Part shown: piece by piece, positions 17,218 through 25,548 of the stretch
Layout of the letters: each line of letters opens with the position of its first letter
Position numbering within the stretch: position 1 is the first letter of the stretch
From: Mycolicibacterium wolinskyi
GTDB taxonomy: Bacteria > Actinomycetota > Actinomycetes > Mycobacteriales > Mycobacteriaceae
Reading direction: 5' to 3'
DNA: 64,000 nucleotides
Assembly (NCBI RefSeq): GCF_002101965.1
Contig: NZ_LQQA01000015.1
Span: 682,001-746,000, forward strand
Translations under genes and position numbers: made by a program
Notes under the pieces: generated by a model
Told to the model about the DNA's origin: nothing
The model's input: the letters and a program-made list of their open reading frames with translations, nothing else
Databases searched by the model: none

Positions 17218-18087
17218 GTGCCTGAAATGGATCGTCGCCGCGTGATGTTCATGATGGGTCTGGGGGTGGCGGCCGCAGCATTGCCCGCCGGAACCGCCAG
17301 CGCAGAGCCGAACATCGGCGACAACCCGCCCGGGCCCGGCCCGGCTGCTGCCGATACCGCGCCGAACTTTCTGTTCCAGGACGAGTTCAACGGCCCGGCG
17401 GGCTCACCACCGGATCCGGCATGGTGGCATCTCGTGCCTGCCCGCGAGACGATCAAGAACCCCGTGGAGTGGGACAAGCCGTTCAACATGGGCCGGTACG
17501 TGACCGACCAGGAGCATGCGTTCCAGGACGGCAAGGGCAACCTCGTCATCCGCGCGACGCGCGGGCCGGGCACCACGATCCAGGAGAAGTACGCGAGCGC
17601 CAAGGTCGTCGGACTGTGGCGTGGTGGCATCGGCACCACGTGGGAGGCGCGCGTCAAGCTCAACTGCCTCACCGACGGGGCCTGGCCGGCGTTCTGGGTT
17701 CTGAACGACGATCCGGTCCGCGGCGGCGAGGTCGACCTCGTGGAGTGGTACGGCAACCGCGACTGGCCCTCGGGCACCACGGTGCACGCCCGGCTGGACG
17801 GCACGTCGTTCGCCACCAACCCGCATCCGGTCGACAGCGACTGGCACACCTGGCGTATGTCGTGGACGCCTGCCGGCATGTACTTCTGGAAGGACTACGG
17901 CCCCGGCATGGAGCCGTTCTTCGAGGTTCCCGCGAATTCATTGCAGGACTGGCCGTTCAACGATCCTGGCTACACGATGGTGCCCGTGTTCAACATCGCC
18001 GTCGGCGGATCGGGTGGGCGCGAACCCGCGGGCGGCAACTATCCGGCGGAGATGCTGGTCGACTGGATCCGGGTGTTCCAGGGCTGA
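17218..18087 (+). CDS. secreted GH16 beta-glucanase-like protein (Rv0315-like)
   Basis: A 289-residue glycoside hydrolase family 16 protein. It begins VPEMDRRRVMFMMG, a twin-arginine-type leader ending near AGTASA, so it is probably Tat-exported. The catalytic motif EVDLVE (E171, D173, E176) is intact, so hydrolysis of beta-1,3/1,4-glucans is possible. The start and the TTWEAR, WPAFWVLNDDP and VDWIRVFQG segments match the M. tuberculosis Rv0315 pattern as I recall it. In Rv0315 the role reported is linked to host immune recognition more than metabolism. The start is fixed by a TATTGT box 6 nt upstream. Confidence 0.88.
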   Translation: MPEMDRRRVMFMMGLGVAAAALPAGTASAEPNIGDNPPGPGPAAADTAPNFLFQDEFNGPAGSPPDPAWWHLVPARETIKNPVEWDKPFNMGRYVTDQEHAFQDGKGNLVIRATRGPGTTIQEKYASAKVVGLWRGGIGTTWEARVKLNCLTDGAWPAFWVLNDDPVRGGEVDLVEWYGNRDWPSGTTVHARLDGTSFATNPHPVDSDWHTWRMSWTPAGMYFWKDYGPGMEPFFEVPANSLQDWPFNDPGYTMVPVFNIAVGGSGGREPAGGNYPAEMLVDWIRVFQG

Positions 18088-18178
18088 ACCCCGGGGGACG
18101 TAGCCCCCATTTACAGCAACTTCTCAGCTAACGTTTGCGTTGTCAATCGTCCAAGGCAGCGCAGGAGTTTTAAACGTT

Positions 18179-19363
18179 ATGGCGGACAAGGGTTTTCGGC
18201 GATCGCTCACGGCAGGGGTGGCGCTGGCGGGTGCTGGTGTCATTTCCTTGGGGTCGATCGCGGCGCTGCCCGACACCGACGTTGAAATCGCTGCGGTCGC
18301 GCCGCGCGTGGTGTCGACCGAGGTTCAGCACGTCAACTTCGCCGAGTACGCACAGATTCTGGCTGCGGGCGCGACCGAGGCGCTCGAGCTGAGCGGCGAT
18401 GCGCTCTTCCGCAAGGTGCCCGAGTTGTGGCAGACCGTGCAGGCCACCTGGCCCGATGCCGACCTGACGCACTGGAACTACGCGCTGGTGGCCGACATGG
18501 TGTTCGCACCCATCGCACCGCTCGTGATCGGACCGTTCAACGACGCGGTCGCCCACGTGCTGGCCCGCCAGTTCCCGGCGCTGGAGACCGAGATCCGGCA
18601 GCTACCGGAGCTGGTCGAGTACACCGCCGTGCGGCTTGTCGGCCCCTTGCTGAGCGCGATCGGCGGAGCCGGTATGGCCCACTCCGAGATCTTCTACTCC
18701 ATGACGACCGGCGAGCTTCAGCCGTTCTTCGAAGCCGTTGTCCGCGCGCCTTTCCACGTGGTGGACGGCTTGCTCAACGGGGGTTACGGCGACCTCGGTC
18801 CGCTGCTTCCCGGCCGCGAAGGCGATTACATTCCCGCGCCCGGCATCCTCACGCCGTGGGGTGAGGAGCCTGCGCCTCGCGACATCAAGACGCCCGAGGA
18901 CGTTGAAACCGCTGAGGCGAGCACCGCGGTCGAAGAAGTCGAAGACGTGGTCGAGGCGGACGAAACCGAGGACGCGACCGTCAGCCCGCTGCGGGCCGTC
19001 GTGGAGAAGCTCACGAAGCCGGCGGTCGAGGAAGTCACCGTTTCGACTGAAACCAAGACCGAAACCGAGGTCCAGGAGAACGGGTCGGCGACGGACACGG
19101 CCGACACGACGGACACGACAGACACGAAGACAGAGTCCGAGGTCGCGAAGCCGTCGCGCAAGGGTGTGCAGAAGTCCGATGACCGAAGCGGAATCCGCCA
19201 GAGCGTCAAGGACTTCCGGTCCAACGTGCGCGACAGCGTCAAGAAGCTCACCGGGAACACGAAGTCGACGACGCGTACCGACGACGATAAGAAGTCGCCT
19301 TCTTCATCGGCTGCCGGCTCCAGCGACAGCGGTGACAACAGCGGCAGCGACAGCAGCGAATAA
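18179..19363 (+). CDS. exported mycobacterial protein with acidic, repeat-like tail (possible GjpA-like porin family)
   Basis: A 394-residue protein of unknown function. Residues 1-45 look like a signal peptide with uncleaved or late cleavage (FRRSLTAGVALAGAGVISLGSIAAL). Residues 50-245 form a conserved mycobacterial domain (VQHVNFAEYAQILAAGATEAL, NGGYGDLGPLLPG) resembling proteins annotated as GjpA-like outer-membrane proteins; I hold that link loosely. Residues 250-394 are low-complexity: first acidic and threonine-rich (ETEDATVS, TADTTDTTDTKTE), then a basic KSDDRSGIRQSVKDF segment and a serine/glycine end. GGAG sits 11 nt before the ATG. Confidence 0.72.
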   Translation: MADKGFRRSLTAGVALAGAGVISLGSIAALPDTDVEIAAVAPRVVSTEVQHVNFAEYAQILAAGATEALELSGDALFRKVPELWQTVQATWPDADLTHWNYALVADMVFAPIAPLVIGPFNDAVAHVLARQFPALETEIRQLPELVEYTAVRLVGPLLSAIGGAGMAHSEIFYSMTTGELQPFFEAVVRAPFHVVDGLLNGGYGDLGPLLPGREGDYIPAPGILTPWGEEPAPRDIKTPEDVETAEASTAVEEVEDVVEADETEDATVSPLRAVVEKLTKPAVEEVTVSTETKTETEVQENGSATDTADTTDTTDTKTESEVAKPSRKGVQKSDDRSGIRQSVKDFRSNVRDSVKKLTGNTKSTTRTDDDKKSPSSSAAGSSDSGDNSGSDSSE

Positions 19364-19418
19364 ACCTGGTTCGTGGTCGTCACCACGCCAGGGAGGTTCG
19401 GCTTTTCCGTTGTGACGC

Positions 19419-19490
19419 ACTGTGACGAACGTGCAGGCTTTTGTGCCGTGAGGTCGAGATCGCCTCAACAAGTTGCACGTTCGTCACAGT
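19419..19490. repeat. 17-bp perfect inverted repeat with 38-nt loop
   Basis: ACTGTGACGAACGTGCA at 19419-19435 is the exact reverse complement of 19474-19490. It lies between two convergent genes (ends 19363 and 19504), where it may serve as a bidirectional terminator. The loop contains a smaller GAGG/CCTC pairing. The length and perfection exceed what a simple terminator needs. Confidence 0.7.
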
Positions 19491-19503
19491 ATCGGCGAAC
19501 GGG

Positions 19504-20526
19504 TCAGGGCCGCGGGGCCACTGCCGTCCGTAACTTCCCGACCGGTGGCGCGCAGAACGCCGACGCGATGTCGTCGAGCGGGACGGGCGCCCCAACCAGC
19601 GAGTGCCACGGATAGCGGTCTCTGGTCCGGTCGAGGAACTCGACGGCCCGGTGCAGGTGGCGTGGCTCGTAGTTGTGCACACCCGTGATGGTGAGCCATT
19701 GCCTGACAACGGCTTCCGGGTCGACGGCCAACGGCGCGCCAGGCATCACGGACCCGGCGAGTACGAGCACGCCGCCGATGTCGAGTCGGCCCAGTGCCTG
19801 CGCGACGGCATCGGTGGAGCCGGTGTAGTCGATCGCGACATCGACCGGCCCACCGTCACCGGCGCGGCCGCCGAATTCCGTTGCCAATTCCAGGCGTCCG
19901 GGATCGATGTCGACGACCTGAACGTCGGCGCCGGCTTCGGCGCAGGCCGCCACCGCGGTGAGGCCCAGCATGCCGGCCCCGCCGATCAATACGCGGCGCC
20001 CGGCGAGCTCGCCGGCCCCCTCCAGCGTCGCCATCACGGTCGCCGTCGCACATGCCGCGGGGGCCGCCACGGTATCGGGCAGAGTCGACGGCACCACGGC
20101 GATCGTCGTGCCCTTGGGCAGCACCACGTGCTCGGCATACGAGCCCGACAACGGCCAGTCACCGTCGAACGGCTCATGGCCGACCTTGCGCACCGATGTG
20201 CACTTCGCGGTCAAACCCGAACGGCAGCGCGCACATTCACCGCAGGTGACCGTCACCGACCACACCACTCGTTGCCCGACCTGGACCGGCGCACGCGGAC
20301 CGGCGGCGATGACGTCGCCGACGGCTTCATGGCCGAGGATCGACGGGCACGCGGCGGAACGGCGGCCGGTCACGGTGTGCAGGTCACTGCCGCACACCGT
20401 GGCCAACCGAACCTGCACCAGGACATCTCCATCGCCGAGCTCGGGGATCCCGACTTTCTGCAGCTCGACCTCGGAGCCGCCGGTCCAGACCGCGGCCAGC
20501 GTCACACGAGGCGTGAGCGTATCCAC
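19504..20526 (-). CDS. zinc-dependent alcohol dehydrogenase, phosphonate-operon type
   Basis: A 340-residue medium-chain dehydrogenase. Catalytic-zinc ligands lie in CGSDLHTV and GHEAVG; the structural zinc site is CGECARCRSGLTAKC; the NAD(P) fold follows at VLIGGAGMLGLTAV. It resembles the alcohol dehydrogenases often found in phosphonate catabolism loci. GTG 20526 is chosen because AAAGG lies upstream and because it overlaps the end of phnE by 25 bp, tying it to the phn operon. Its substrate, and whether it relates to phosphonate alcohols, is unproven. Confidence 0.85.
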   Translation of the reverse strand: MDTLTPRVTLAAVWTGGSEVELQKVGIPELGDGDVLVQVRLATVCGSDLHTVTGRRSAACPSILGHEAVGDVIAAGPRAPVQVGQRVVWSVTVTCGECARCRSGLTAKCTSVRKVGHEPFDGDWPLSGSYAEHVVLPKGTTIAVVPSTLPDTVAAPAACATATVMATLEGAGELAGRRVLIGGAGMLGLTAVAACAEAGADVQVVDIDPGRLELATEFGGRAGDGGPVDVAIDYTGSTDAVAQALGRLDIGGVLVLAGSVMPGAPLAVDPEAVVRQWLTITGVHNYEPRHLHRAVEFLDRTRDRYPWHSLVGAPVPLDDIASAFCAPPVGKLRTAVAPRP

Positions 20527-22100
20527 CCGGACAACCTTTCGATGGCGTAGACGATGACGAAGATGACGATCACGATGGCGCCGGCCACGTCGAAGTTCAG
20601 CGTGCGGATCGACTCGAACAGCAGATAACCGATGCCGCCCGCCCCGACGATGCCGAGGATGGTCGAAGTGCGCACGTTGACGTCGAACAGGTACAGGCTC
20701 GAGCCCACCATCGCAGGCATCGACTGCGGAATCACCGCGGCGAACAATGTCTTCCACCAACCGCCGCCCACCGATTTGACGGCTTCCATCGGACCGGGGT
20801 CGATCTCTTCGACCGCGTCGGCGACCAACTTGGCCAGGAAGCCGACCGATCCGATGGCCAGCGCACAGGTGCCTGCGATCGGCCCGAGACCCAAAGCCGC
20901 GACGAAGACCACGGCCAGGATGAGCTCTGGCACGGCCCGTACCAACAGGATCCAGCCGCGGGCGAACCAGTACACCACAGCATTCGGCGTGACGTTACGG
21001 GCCGCGAGGATGCCGACGGGTATCGACAGCACCACGCCGATCGCCGTGGAAACCACGCCGATCGCGACCGTTTGTGCTGCGGCGACGAACAATTCGCTGC
21101 CGAGCGCGTCGAAGTTGGGCGGGATCATGCGGGTGAAGACCTCGACCGAGGGAAGCACCCAGGTGAACAGCGACACCGGATTGATCTTCAACACCACGAA
21201 GGATGCGAGGACCGTGCCGATCAGAAGGCCCGAGAAGACGAACCGGGTGGCGCGATCACGTGCCGGACTTGTCTGCTCGGGGGTCAGCAGCATCCTGCGG
21301 ATGAGGATCGCGAGCAGCTCCATGGCCACGATGATCGCCAGGATCACGCAGACGATGCCGAGTGCGCGTGGATAGATCAAGCCCCGCAACGCATCCTGCA
21401 GGGCGAAGCCGATACCACCCGCGCCGACGAAGCCGAGCACGACCGACATGCGCAGGTTGATGTCGATCCGGTAGATGAAGGTGCCGATCCAGGCCGGCAT
21501 CACTTGGGGGACGACAGCGTTGAGCATTTCGCGGAAGTATCCGGCGCCGGTACTGCGCACGGCCTCGCGCGGACCCGGATCGGTCTGCTCGATCGCGTCG
21601 GCGAACAGTTTGCCGAGCATGCCGATGGAATGCAGGGCGAGTGCGAGAATTCCTGGCAGCACGCCGATTCCGAGTGCGCGGACGAACAGCACCGCGAACA
21701 GCAGATCCGGCATGGCCCGGCAGAACGTGATGATCGCGCGTGCCACCGCGTACACGGCTGGGTGCGGTGTGGTGTTGCGGGCGGCCATGAATGCCAGCGG
21801 TACCGACGCGATGGCAGCGAGAACCGTGCCGAGCACGGCCATCAACAGTGTCTCGACGGCGAGTCCGGCGATCCGGCCCGGGTCGTCCAGACGCGGCGGC
21901 ACCATGCGTTCGAGTAGTGCGACGACCTCGTCGAATCCGTCGATCAGAGCGGTGGGGGCGAAATCGATCGACCACGCCGACACGATCGTGGCGAGGACCG
22001 CGGCGATCGCGACGAGCTGAAGCAGACCGGGCCAGGGCGGCTTGCGATTTGGCGCCGACGGCCCGGAGGCCGCCGGCCGCTCGGTGACTTCGATGGTCAT
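20502..22100 (-). CDS. phnE: PhnE phosphate/phosphonate ABC permease, duplicated form
   Basis: A 532-residue membrane permease built of two PhnE units in tandem. Each unit has its own helices and its own loop with GFVGAGGIG(F/Y) or GIVGAGGIGYL, and its own DAIEQTDPGPREAV / DAVEEIDPGPMEAV segment. A usual PhnE is about 260-280 residues and works as a homodimer; this fusion supplies both halves. In M. smegmatis the phnDCE system is known as a second high-affinity phosphate importer. The ATG overlaps the phnC stop (ATGA at 22097-22100). Confidence 0.92.
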   Translation of the reverse strand: MTIEVTERPAASGPSAPNRKPPWPGLLQLVAIAAVLATIVSAWSIDFAPTALIDGFDEVVALLERMVPPRLDDPGRIAGLAVETLLMAVLGTVLAAIASVPLAFMAARNTTPHPAVYAVARAIITFCRAMPDLLFAVLFVRALGIGVLPGILALALHSIGMLGKLFADAIEQTDPGPREAVRSTGAGYFREMLNAVVPQVMPAWIGTFIYRIDINLRMSVVLGFVGAGGIGFALQDALRGLIYPRALGIVCVILAIIVAMELLAILIRRMLLTPEQTSPARDRATRFVFSGLLIGTVLASFVVLKINPVSLFTWVLPSVEVFTRMIPPNFDALGSELFVAAAQTVAIGVVSTAIGVVLSIPVGILAARNVTPNAVVYWFARGWILLVRAVPELILAVVFVAALGLGPIAGTCALAIGSVGFLAKLVADAVEEIDPGPMEAVKSVGGGWWKTLFAAVIPQSMPAMVGSSLYLFDVNVRTSTILGIVGAGGIGYLLFESIRTLNFDVAGAIVIVIFVIVYAIERLSGWIRSRLV

Positions 22101-22855
22101 GACGGACGGGTGGTCGAGGTGACTGTGGGGTCGACGCGCTGATAGATCGCCATGACGTCGTCGCGGGTCATGCCCACGGCGGGCCGGTCGAGAACCTTCT
22201 GCCCGTTGCGCAGGCCGACGAGGCGGTGCGCCCAGCCGAGCGCGAGGTCGACCTGGTGCAGCGTGCACACCACGGTCAGCTTCTCCTCGATGCACACGCG
22301 GAACAGCAGATCCATGACGACGCCGGCGTTTTCGGGGTCGAGTGAGGCCACCGGCTCATCGGCCAGCAGGAGCGCCGGCCGCTGCATCAGCGTGCGTGCG
22401 ATCGCGACGCGCTGCTGTTGGCCGCCCGAAAGCGTGTCGGCGCGACGCTCCGCGAAATCGGCGAGCCCGACCCGGTCCAGGTGGGCAAGCGCCGCCACGC
22501 GCATGCTCTTGGGGTAGGTGAGCGCGCCATAGCGCGGGAAACGCAGCTGGCCGAGGCCGCCGATGAGGACGTTCTCCAGGCAGCTGAGCCGGCCGACGAG
22601 GTTGAAGTGCTGGAAGACGAACCCGACCCGCCTGCGCAGGGCACGCAGCTGCGCGCTCGAGGCCTGGTCCACCCGGGTGCCGCCGACGTCGACGGCACCC
22701 GACGTGACGGGGTGTAACCCGTTGAGGCAGCGCAGCAGCGTGGATTTGCCCGACCCGGACAGGCCGAGCAGCACGAGCAGCTCGCTGCGGTGCACGTCGA
22801 GGGACACGTCGTCCAGTGCGAGGGTGTCACCGAATTTCTTGGTGACGTTGCTCAT
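22097..22855 (-). CDS. phnC: PhnC phosphate/phosphonate ABC ATPase
   Basis: A 252-residue ATPase with Walker A GLSGSGKST, signature TLSGGQQQRV, Walker B LLLADEPVASLD and the H-loop region CTLHQVDLAL. PhnC-specific features include VGFVFQHFNLVGRLSCLENVL. It stands between phnD (1-nt gap) and phnE (4-nt overlap) and energises phosphate (or phosphonate) uptake. Confidence 0.93.
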   Translation of the reverse strand: MSNVTKKFGDTLALDDVSLDVHRSELLVLLGLSGSGKSTLLRCLNGLHPVTSGAVDVGGTRVDQASSAQLRALRRRVGFVFQHFNLVGRLSCLENVLIGGLGQLRFPRYGALTYPKSMRVAALAHLDRVGLADFAERRADTLSGGQQQRVAIARTLMQRPALLLADEPVASLDPENAGVVMDLLFRVCIEEKLTVVCTLHQVDLALGWAHRLVGLRNGQKVLDRPAVGMTRDDVMAIYQRVDPTVTSTTRPS

Positions 22856-22856
22856 G

Positions 22857-23828
22857 TCAGCCCTTGCACTTCTCGGAACCGGTCACGTCGCAGACGTGGC
22901 GGACGCCGTCGTAATCGGAGTCGTTGACCGGCACGACGCCCCACGCGCGCTCGTCGGTGATCCGGCACGCGTCACCCTCGCAAAAGCCTTCTGCCTCAAA
23001 GTTGGTCACGTTGGCCTTGTCGGCGAACACCTTCTTGAGCTTGTCGATGGCCTCGGTGCCGAGTGAGTCGTTGGCGGCGAACACCGAGCCGGCGATCATC
23101 TCCGACTTCCACACCGTCTTGAGCTGGCCGGGCTTGAGGTCGCCCTTCTCGATCATCGTCTTGTCGACCATGGTGTCGAACGCGAATCCGGCGTCGCAGT
23201 CGCCGTTGGCGATCGCGAGGGCCGACGAGTCATGGCCACCGGCATAGATCGGCGACATCGCGGCCGAGATGTCGGCCTCCGAACCGGACTTGATGACACC
23301 GGCCTCGATCAGCCCCGCGCTCGGGTACAGGAATCCCGACGTCGAACCCGGGTCGACGAAGCACACCTTCTTGCCCGCGAAGTCCTTGAGGCCGTTGATG
23401 TTTGCCTCTTCGGAGCGGGCCAGGCCGTACGACTGGTAGCCCGGCTGCGTGCCCTCGTCCTTGATGACGGCGCCGATCGGGGTGATCTTGGCCCCGTTGA
23501 TGCCGGCCACGACATACGCGAACGGCCCGAAGAATGCGAGGTCGACGTTGTCGGCGATCATGCCCTCGACCACGCCGGCGTAGTCCGAGGCCTGGACGAA
23601 TTCGACCTTCGACCCGGTTTCCTTCTCCAGCAGCTTGATGAGCGGGTCATAGCTGGCCTTGAGATCGCTGGAGTTCTCGGCGGGGATGGCGGCCAGGGTG
23701 ATGGTCTCTGGGAAGCCCTGTTCGGTGGTGGCCTCGGAGCTGTCGGAACCCGAACAACCGGACATGACCAGGGCGATGCTGGCAGCTGCAGCGGCGGCCG
23801 CGATCGGCCGGCGGGGACGAATCTTCAT
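22857..23828 (-). CDS. phnD: PhnD phosphate/phosphonate-binding lipoprotein
   Basis: A 323-residue extracytoplasmic receptor. The signal peptide ends in lipobox VMSGC (C25). The PhnD/PtxB fold is shown by ADNVDLAFFGPFAYVV and VDPGSTSGFLYPS, with the anion-binding serine/threonine cluster at GSTSG. Earlier in-frame ATG codons are ignored because GAAAGG precedes 23828. It heads an operon phnD-phnC-phnE-adh that faces phnF across three PhnF boxes. Confidence 0.93.
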   Translation of the reverse strand: MKIRPRRPIAAAAAAASIALVMSGCSGSDSSEATTEQGFPETITLAAIPAENSSDLKASYDPLIKLLEKETGSKVEFVQASDYAGVVEGMIADNVDLAFFGPFAYVVAGINGAKITPIGAVIKDEGTQPGYQSYGLARSEEANINGLKDFAGKKVCFVDPGSTSGFLYPSAGLIEAGVIKSGSEADISAAMSPIYAGGHDSSALAIANGDCDAGFAFDTMVDKTMIEKGDLKPGQLKTVWKSEMIAGSVFAANDSLGTEAIDKLKKVFADKANVTNFEAEGFCEGDACRITDERAWGVVPVNDSDYDGVRHVCDVTGSEKCKG

Positions 23829-23882
23829 GGGCGCGGAAACCTTTCGAGGGGGCGGGGTTGATCCGCCACACACCCTGTGCGT

Positions 23883-23894
23883 TGGTCTATACCA
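23883..23894. promoter_or_regulatory. PhnF box, phnD-proximal
   Basis: TGGTCTATACCA, the reverse complement of the reported PhnF motif TGGTATAGACCA, lies 55 nt upstream of phnD. It is a 12-bp near-perfect palindrome. Confidence 0.85.
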
Positions 23895-23940
23895 ACAGGT
23901 TCAGCTAAGGCGAACGGAAGGTTAACAGCTCGAAACTTCT

Positions 23941-23964
23941 TGGTCTATACCATGGTCTATACCA
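23941..23964. promoter_or_regulatory. tandem pair of PhnF boxes, phnF-proximal
   Basis: Two copies of TGGTCTATACCA abut (23941-23952, 23953-23964) in the -35 region of the phnF promoter. Bound PhnF would block its own transcription. The spacing to the third box (58 bp from box start to box start) is about 5.5 helical turns. Confidence 0.85.
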
Positions 23965-23972
23965 GGAATTGG

Positions 23973-23978
23973 TACGGT
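23973..23978 (+). promoter_or_regulatory. -10 box of phnF (leaderless)
   Basis: TACGGT ends 6 nt before the GTG of phnF, supporting that start and leaderless transcription. Confidence 0.55.
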
Positions 23979-23984
23979 GGTCTC

Positions 23985-24701
23985 GTGGCTGCGAGCGCAG
24001 AGCATCGAGTTCTCAAGCACCAGGTGGTTCGCGCACAACTGGATCGGATGCTCGATGACATGGAGGTCGGCGACCCTTTTCCGGCCGAACGCGAGATTGC
24101 CGAACAGTTCGACGTCGCACGCGAGACCGTCCGGCAGGCGCTGCGTGAGCTTCTGCTCGACGGTCGTGTCGAACGTCGGGGCCGCACGACGGTCGTCGCC
24201 AAGCCCAAGGTTCAGCTGCCGCTCGCGATGGGCTCCTACACCGAGGCTGCCAAGGACAAGGGGTTGAGCGCCGGGCGCATCCTGGTCGGCTGGACCGACC
24301 TGACCGCCGACGAGACACTTGCCGGCCAACTCGCCATCGAGCCGGGCGCGCCGATCATCCAGTTGGAGCGCGTGCTGACCACCGACGGTGTGCGGGTCGG
24401 TCTCGAGACGACGAAGTTGCCCGCCGCCCGCTATCCCGGGCTGCGCGAGACGTTCGATTACCGGGTCTCGCTGTACGCCGAGATCCGGAGCCGGGGGATC
24501 AAGTTCGAGCGGACGGTCGACACCATCGACACCGCGCTGCCCGACGCGCGGGAATCGGCGTTACTGACCGTCGACAGCCGCACGCCCATGTTTCTGCTCA
24601 ACCGGGTGTCCTATGACCAGAACGGCGTTCCGATCGAGCAGCGGCGGTCGTTGTATCGCGGCGATCGGATGACTTTTACCGCTGTGATGCATGCCTCATA
24701 A
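23985..24701 (+). CDS. phnF: PhnF, GntR/HutC-family repressor of the phn locus
   Basis: A 238-residue regulator. The N-terminal winged helix spans about 1-75 (FPAEREIAEQFDVARETVRQALRELL), followed by the UTRA ligand-binding domain typical of the HutC subfamily (PIIQLERVLTTDGVRVGLETTKLP...YDQNGVPIEQRRSLYRGDRMTF). PhnF of M. smegmatis represses phnDCE and itself when phosphate is ample. The start GTG 23985 is supported by the leaderless TACGGT box; upstream in-frame ATGs fall inside the operator. Confidence 0.92.
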   Translation: MAASAEHRVLKHQVVRAQLDRMLDDMEVGDPFPAEREIAEQFDVARETVRQALRELLLDGRVERRGRTTVVAKPKVQLPLAMGSYTEAAKDKGLSAGRILVGWTDLTADETLAGQLAIEPGAPIIQLERVLTTDGVRVGLETTKLPAARYPGLRETFDYRVSLYAEIRSRGIKFERTVDTIDTALPDARESALLTVDSRTPMFLLNRVSYDQNGVPIEQRRSLYRGDRMTFTAVMHAS

Positions 24702-24827
24702 CGCAATCGTTTCGTGACTATTTTGTGACCTTTGACCTGCGAAAACGCCGGGCTGGGGGCGCTCACGGAAATTTAAGGGAACTCTCAGAGACCGCGCTCG
24801 GTTGCTGCAATCGCTCTGACCTGCCCG

Positions 24828-24833
24828 TATGGT
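24828..24833 (+). promoter_or_regulatory. -10 box of Rv0320-like gene (leaderless)
   Basis: TATGGT ends 6 nt before GTG 24840. Confidence 0.5.
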
Positions 24834-24839
24834 GCCCGT

Positions 24840-25502
24840 GTGGGCCGACATTCATTAGCCAGCCCCGGCCGACGGAAGAAGTCGGCTGTCGCGGCTGCGA
24901 TCATCGCCCCGGCCGCTGTGTTGTTCGCGGTCGGCAGTGATGTCCAGAAGTTACCCGCCAAACCGGTGGCCAAACCCGTCGCCGAGGAACCGCCACCCTG
25001 CTGCATGGAGATCGTCTCGGCGCCCGCCTCGTCGTCGCCGCCTCCCGTCGTCCAGCCGGAAGGCGTGAACTTCGTATCGGCGGCCACGGCGTCGCGCTGG
25101 CGCGTCATCGACATCCCCGAGGCCCTCCCGGTCGGGGACGCCCCGGAGAGCGGTTTGCAGGTCAAGACGATCCTGGCCTCGCGCAGCATCAGCGCGGACT
25201 TCCCCGAGATCCAACAGATCGGCGGTGTCCGGCCGGATGCGCTGCGCTGGCATCCCGACGGGCTCGCGCTCGACGTCATGATCCCGAACCCCAGCAGCGC
25301 CGCGGGTATCGCGCTCGGCAACGAGATCGTGGCGTACGCACTCAAGAACGCCGAGCGGTTCGGATTGCAGGACTGCATCTGGCGCGGCACGTACTACACG
25401 CCGGGTGGTTCCCGCAGCGGCGGGTACGGCCACTACGACCACGTCCACATCACCACGACCGGAGGCGGTTATCCCTCCAAGGGGCAGGTCTACCTCCGCT
25501 AA
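24840..25502 (+). CDS. exported LAS/M15-like putative peptidase domain protein (Rv0320-like)
   Basis: A 220-residue exported protein with a basic N-terminus and hydrophobic segment SAVAAAIIAPAAVLFAV, then a proline-rich linker. The C-terminal ~120 residues contain RWHPDGLALDVMIPN and YGHYDHVHIT. This HX6D plus HXH spacing is that of zinc LAS-type D,D-peptidases and of a common actinobacterial extracellular domain. Wall hydrolysis is plausible but not shown. Size and position correspond to M. tuberculosis Rv0320. The start is set by the TATGGT box 6 nt upstream; it begins 138 bp after phnF. Confidence 0.78.
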   Translation: MGRHSLASPGRRKKSAVAAAIIAPAAVLFAVGSDVQKLPAKPVAKPVAEEPPPCCMEIVSAPASSSPPPVVQPEGVNFVSAATASRWRVIDIPEALPVGDAPESGLQVKTILASRSISADFPEIQQIGGVRPDALRWHPDGLALDVMIPNPSSAAGIALGNEIVAYALKNAERFGLQDCIWRGTYYTPGGSRSGGYGHYDHVHITTTGGGYPSKGQVYLR

Positions 25503-25536
25503 AGCGTGTCGCGACCGGTGGACGGACGCTGACCTT

Positions 25537-25542
25537 TAGATT
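25537..25542 (+). promoter_or_regulatory. -10 box of 25549 gene (leaderless)
   Basis: TAGATT ends 6 nt before GTG 25549. Confidence 0.5.
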
Positions 25543-25548
25543 CGCGGT

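Noticed and set aside
24725..24940. 71-codon ORF before the Rv0320-like gene
   Set aside because: It overlaps the leaderless promoter and the start of a well-supported gene and has no recognisable domain.
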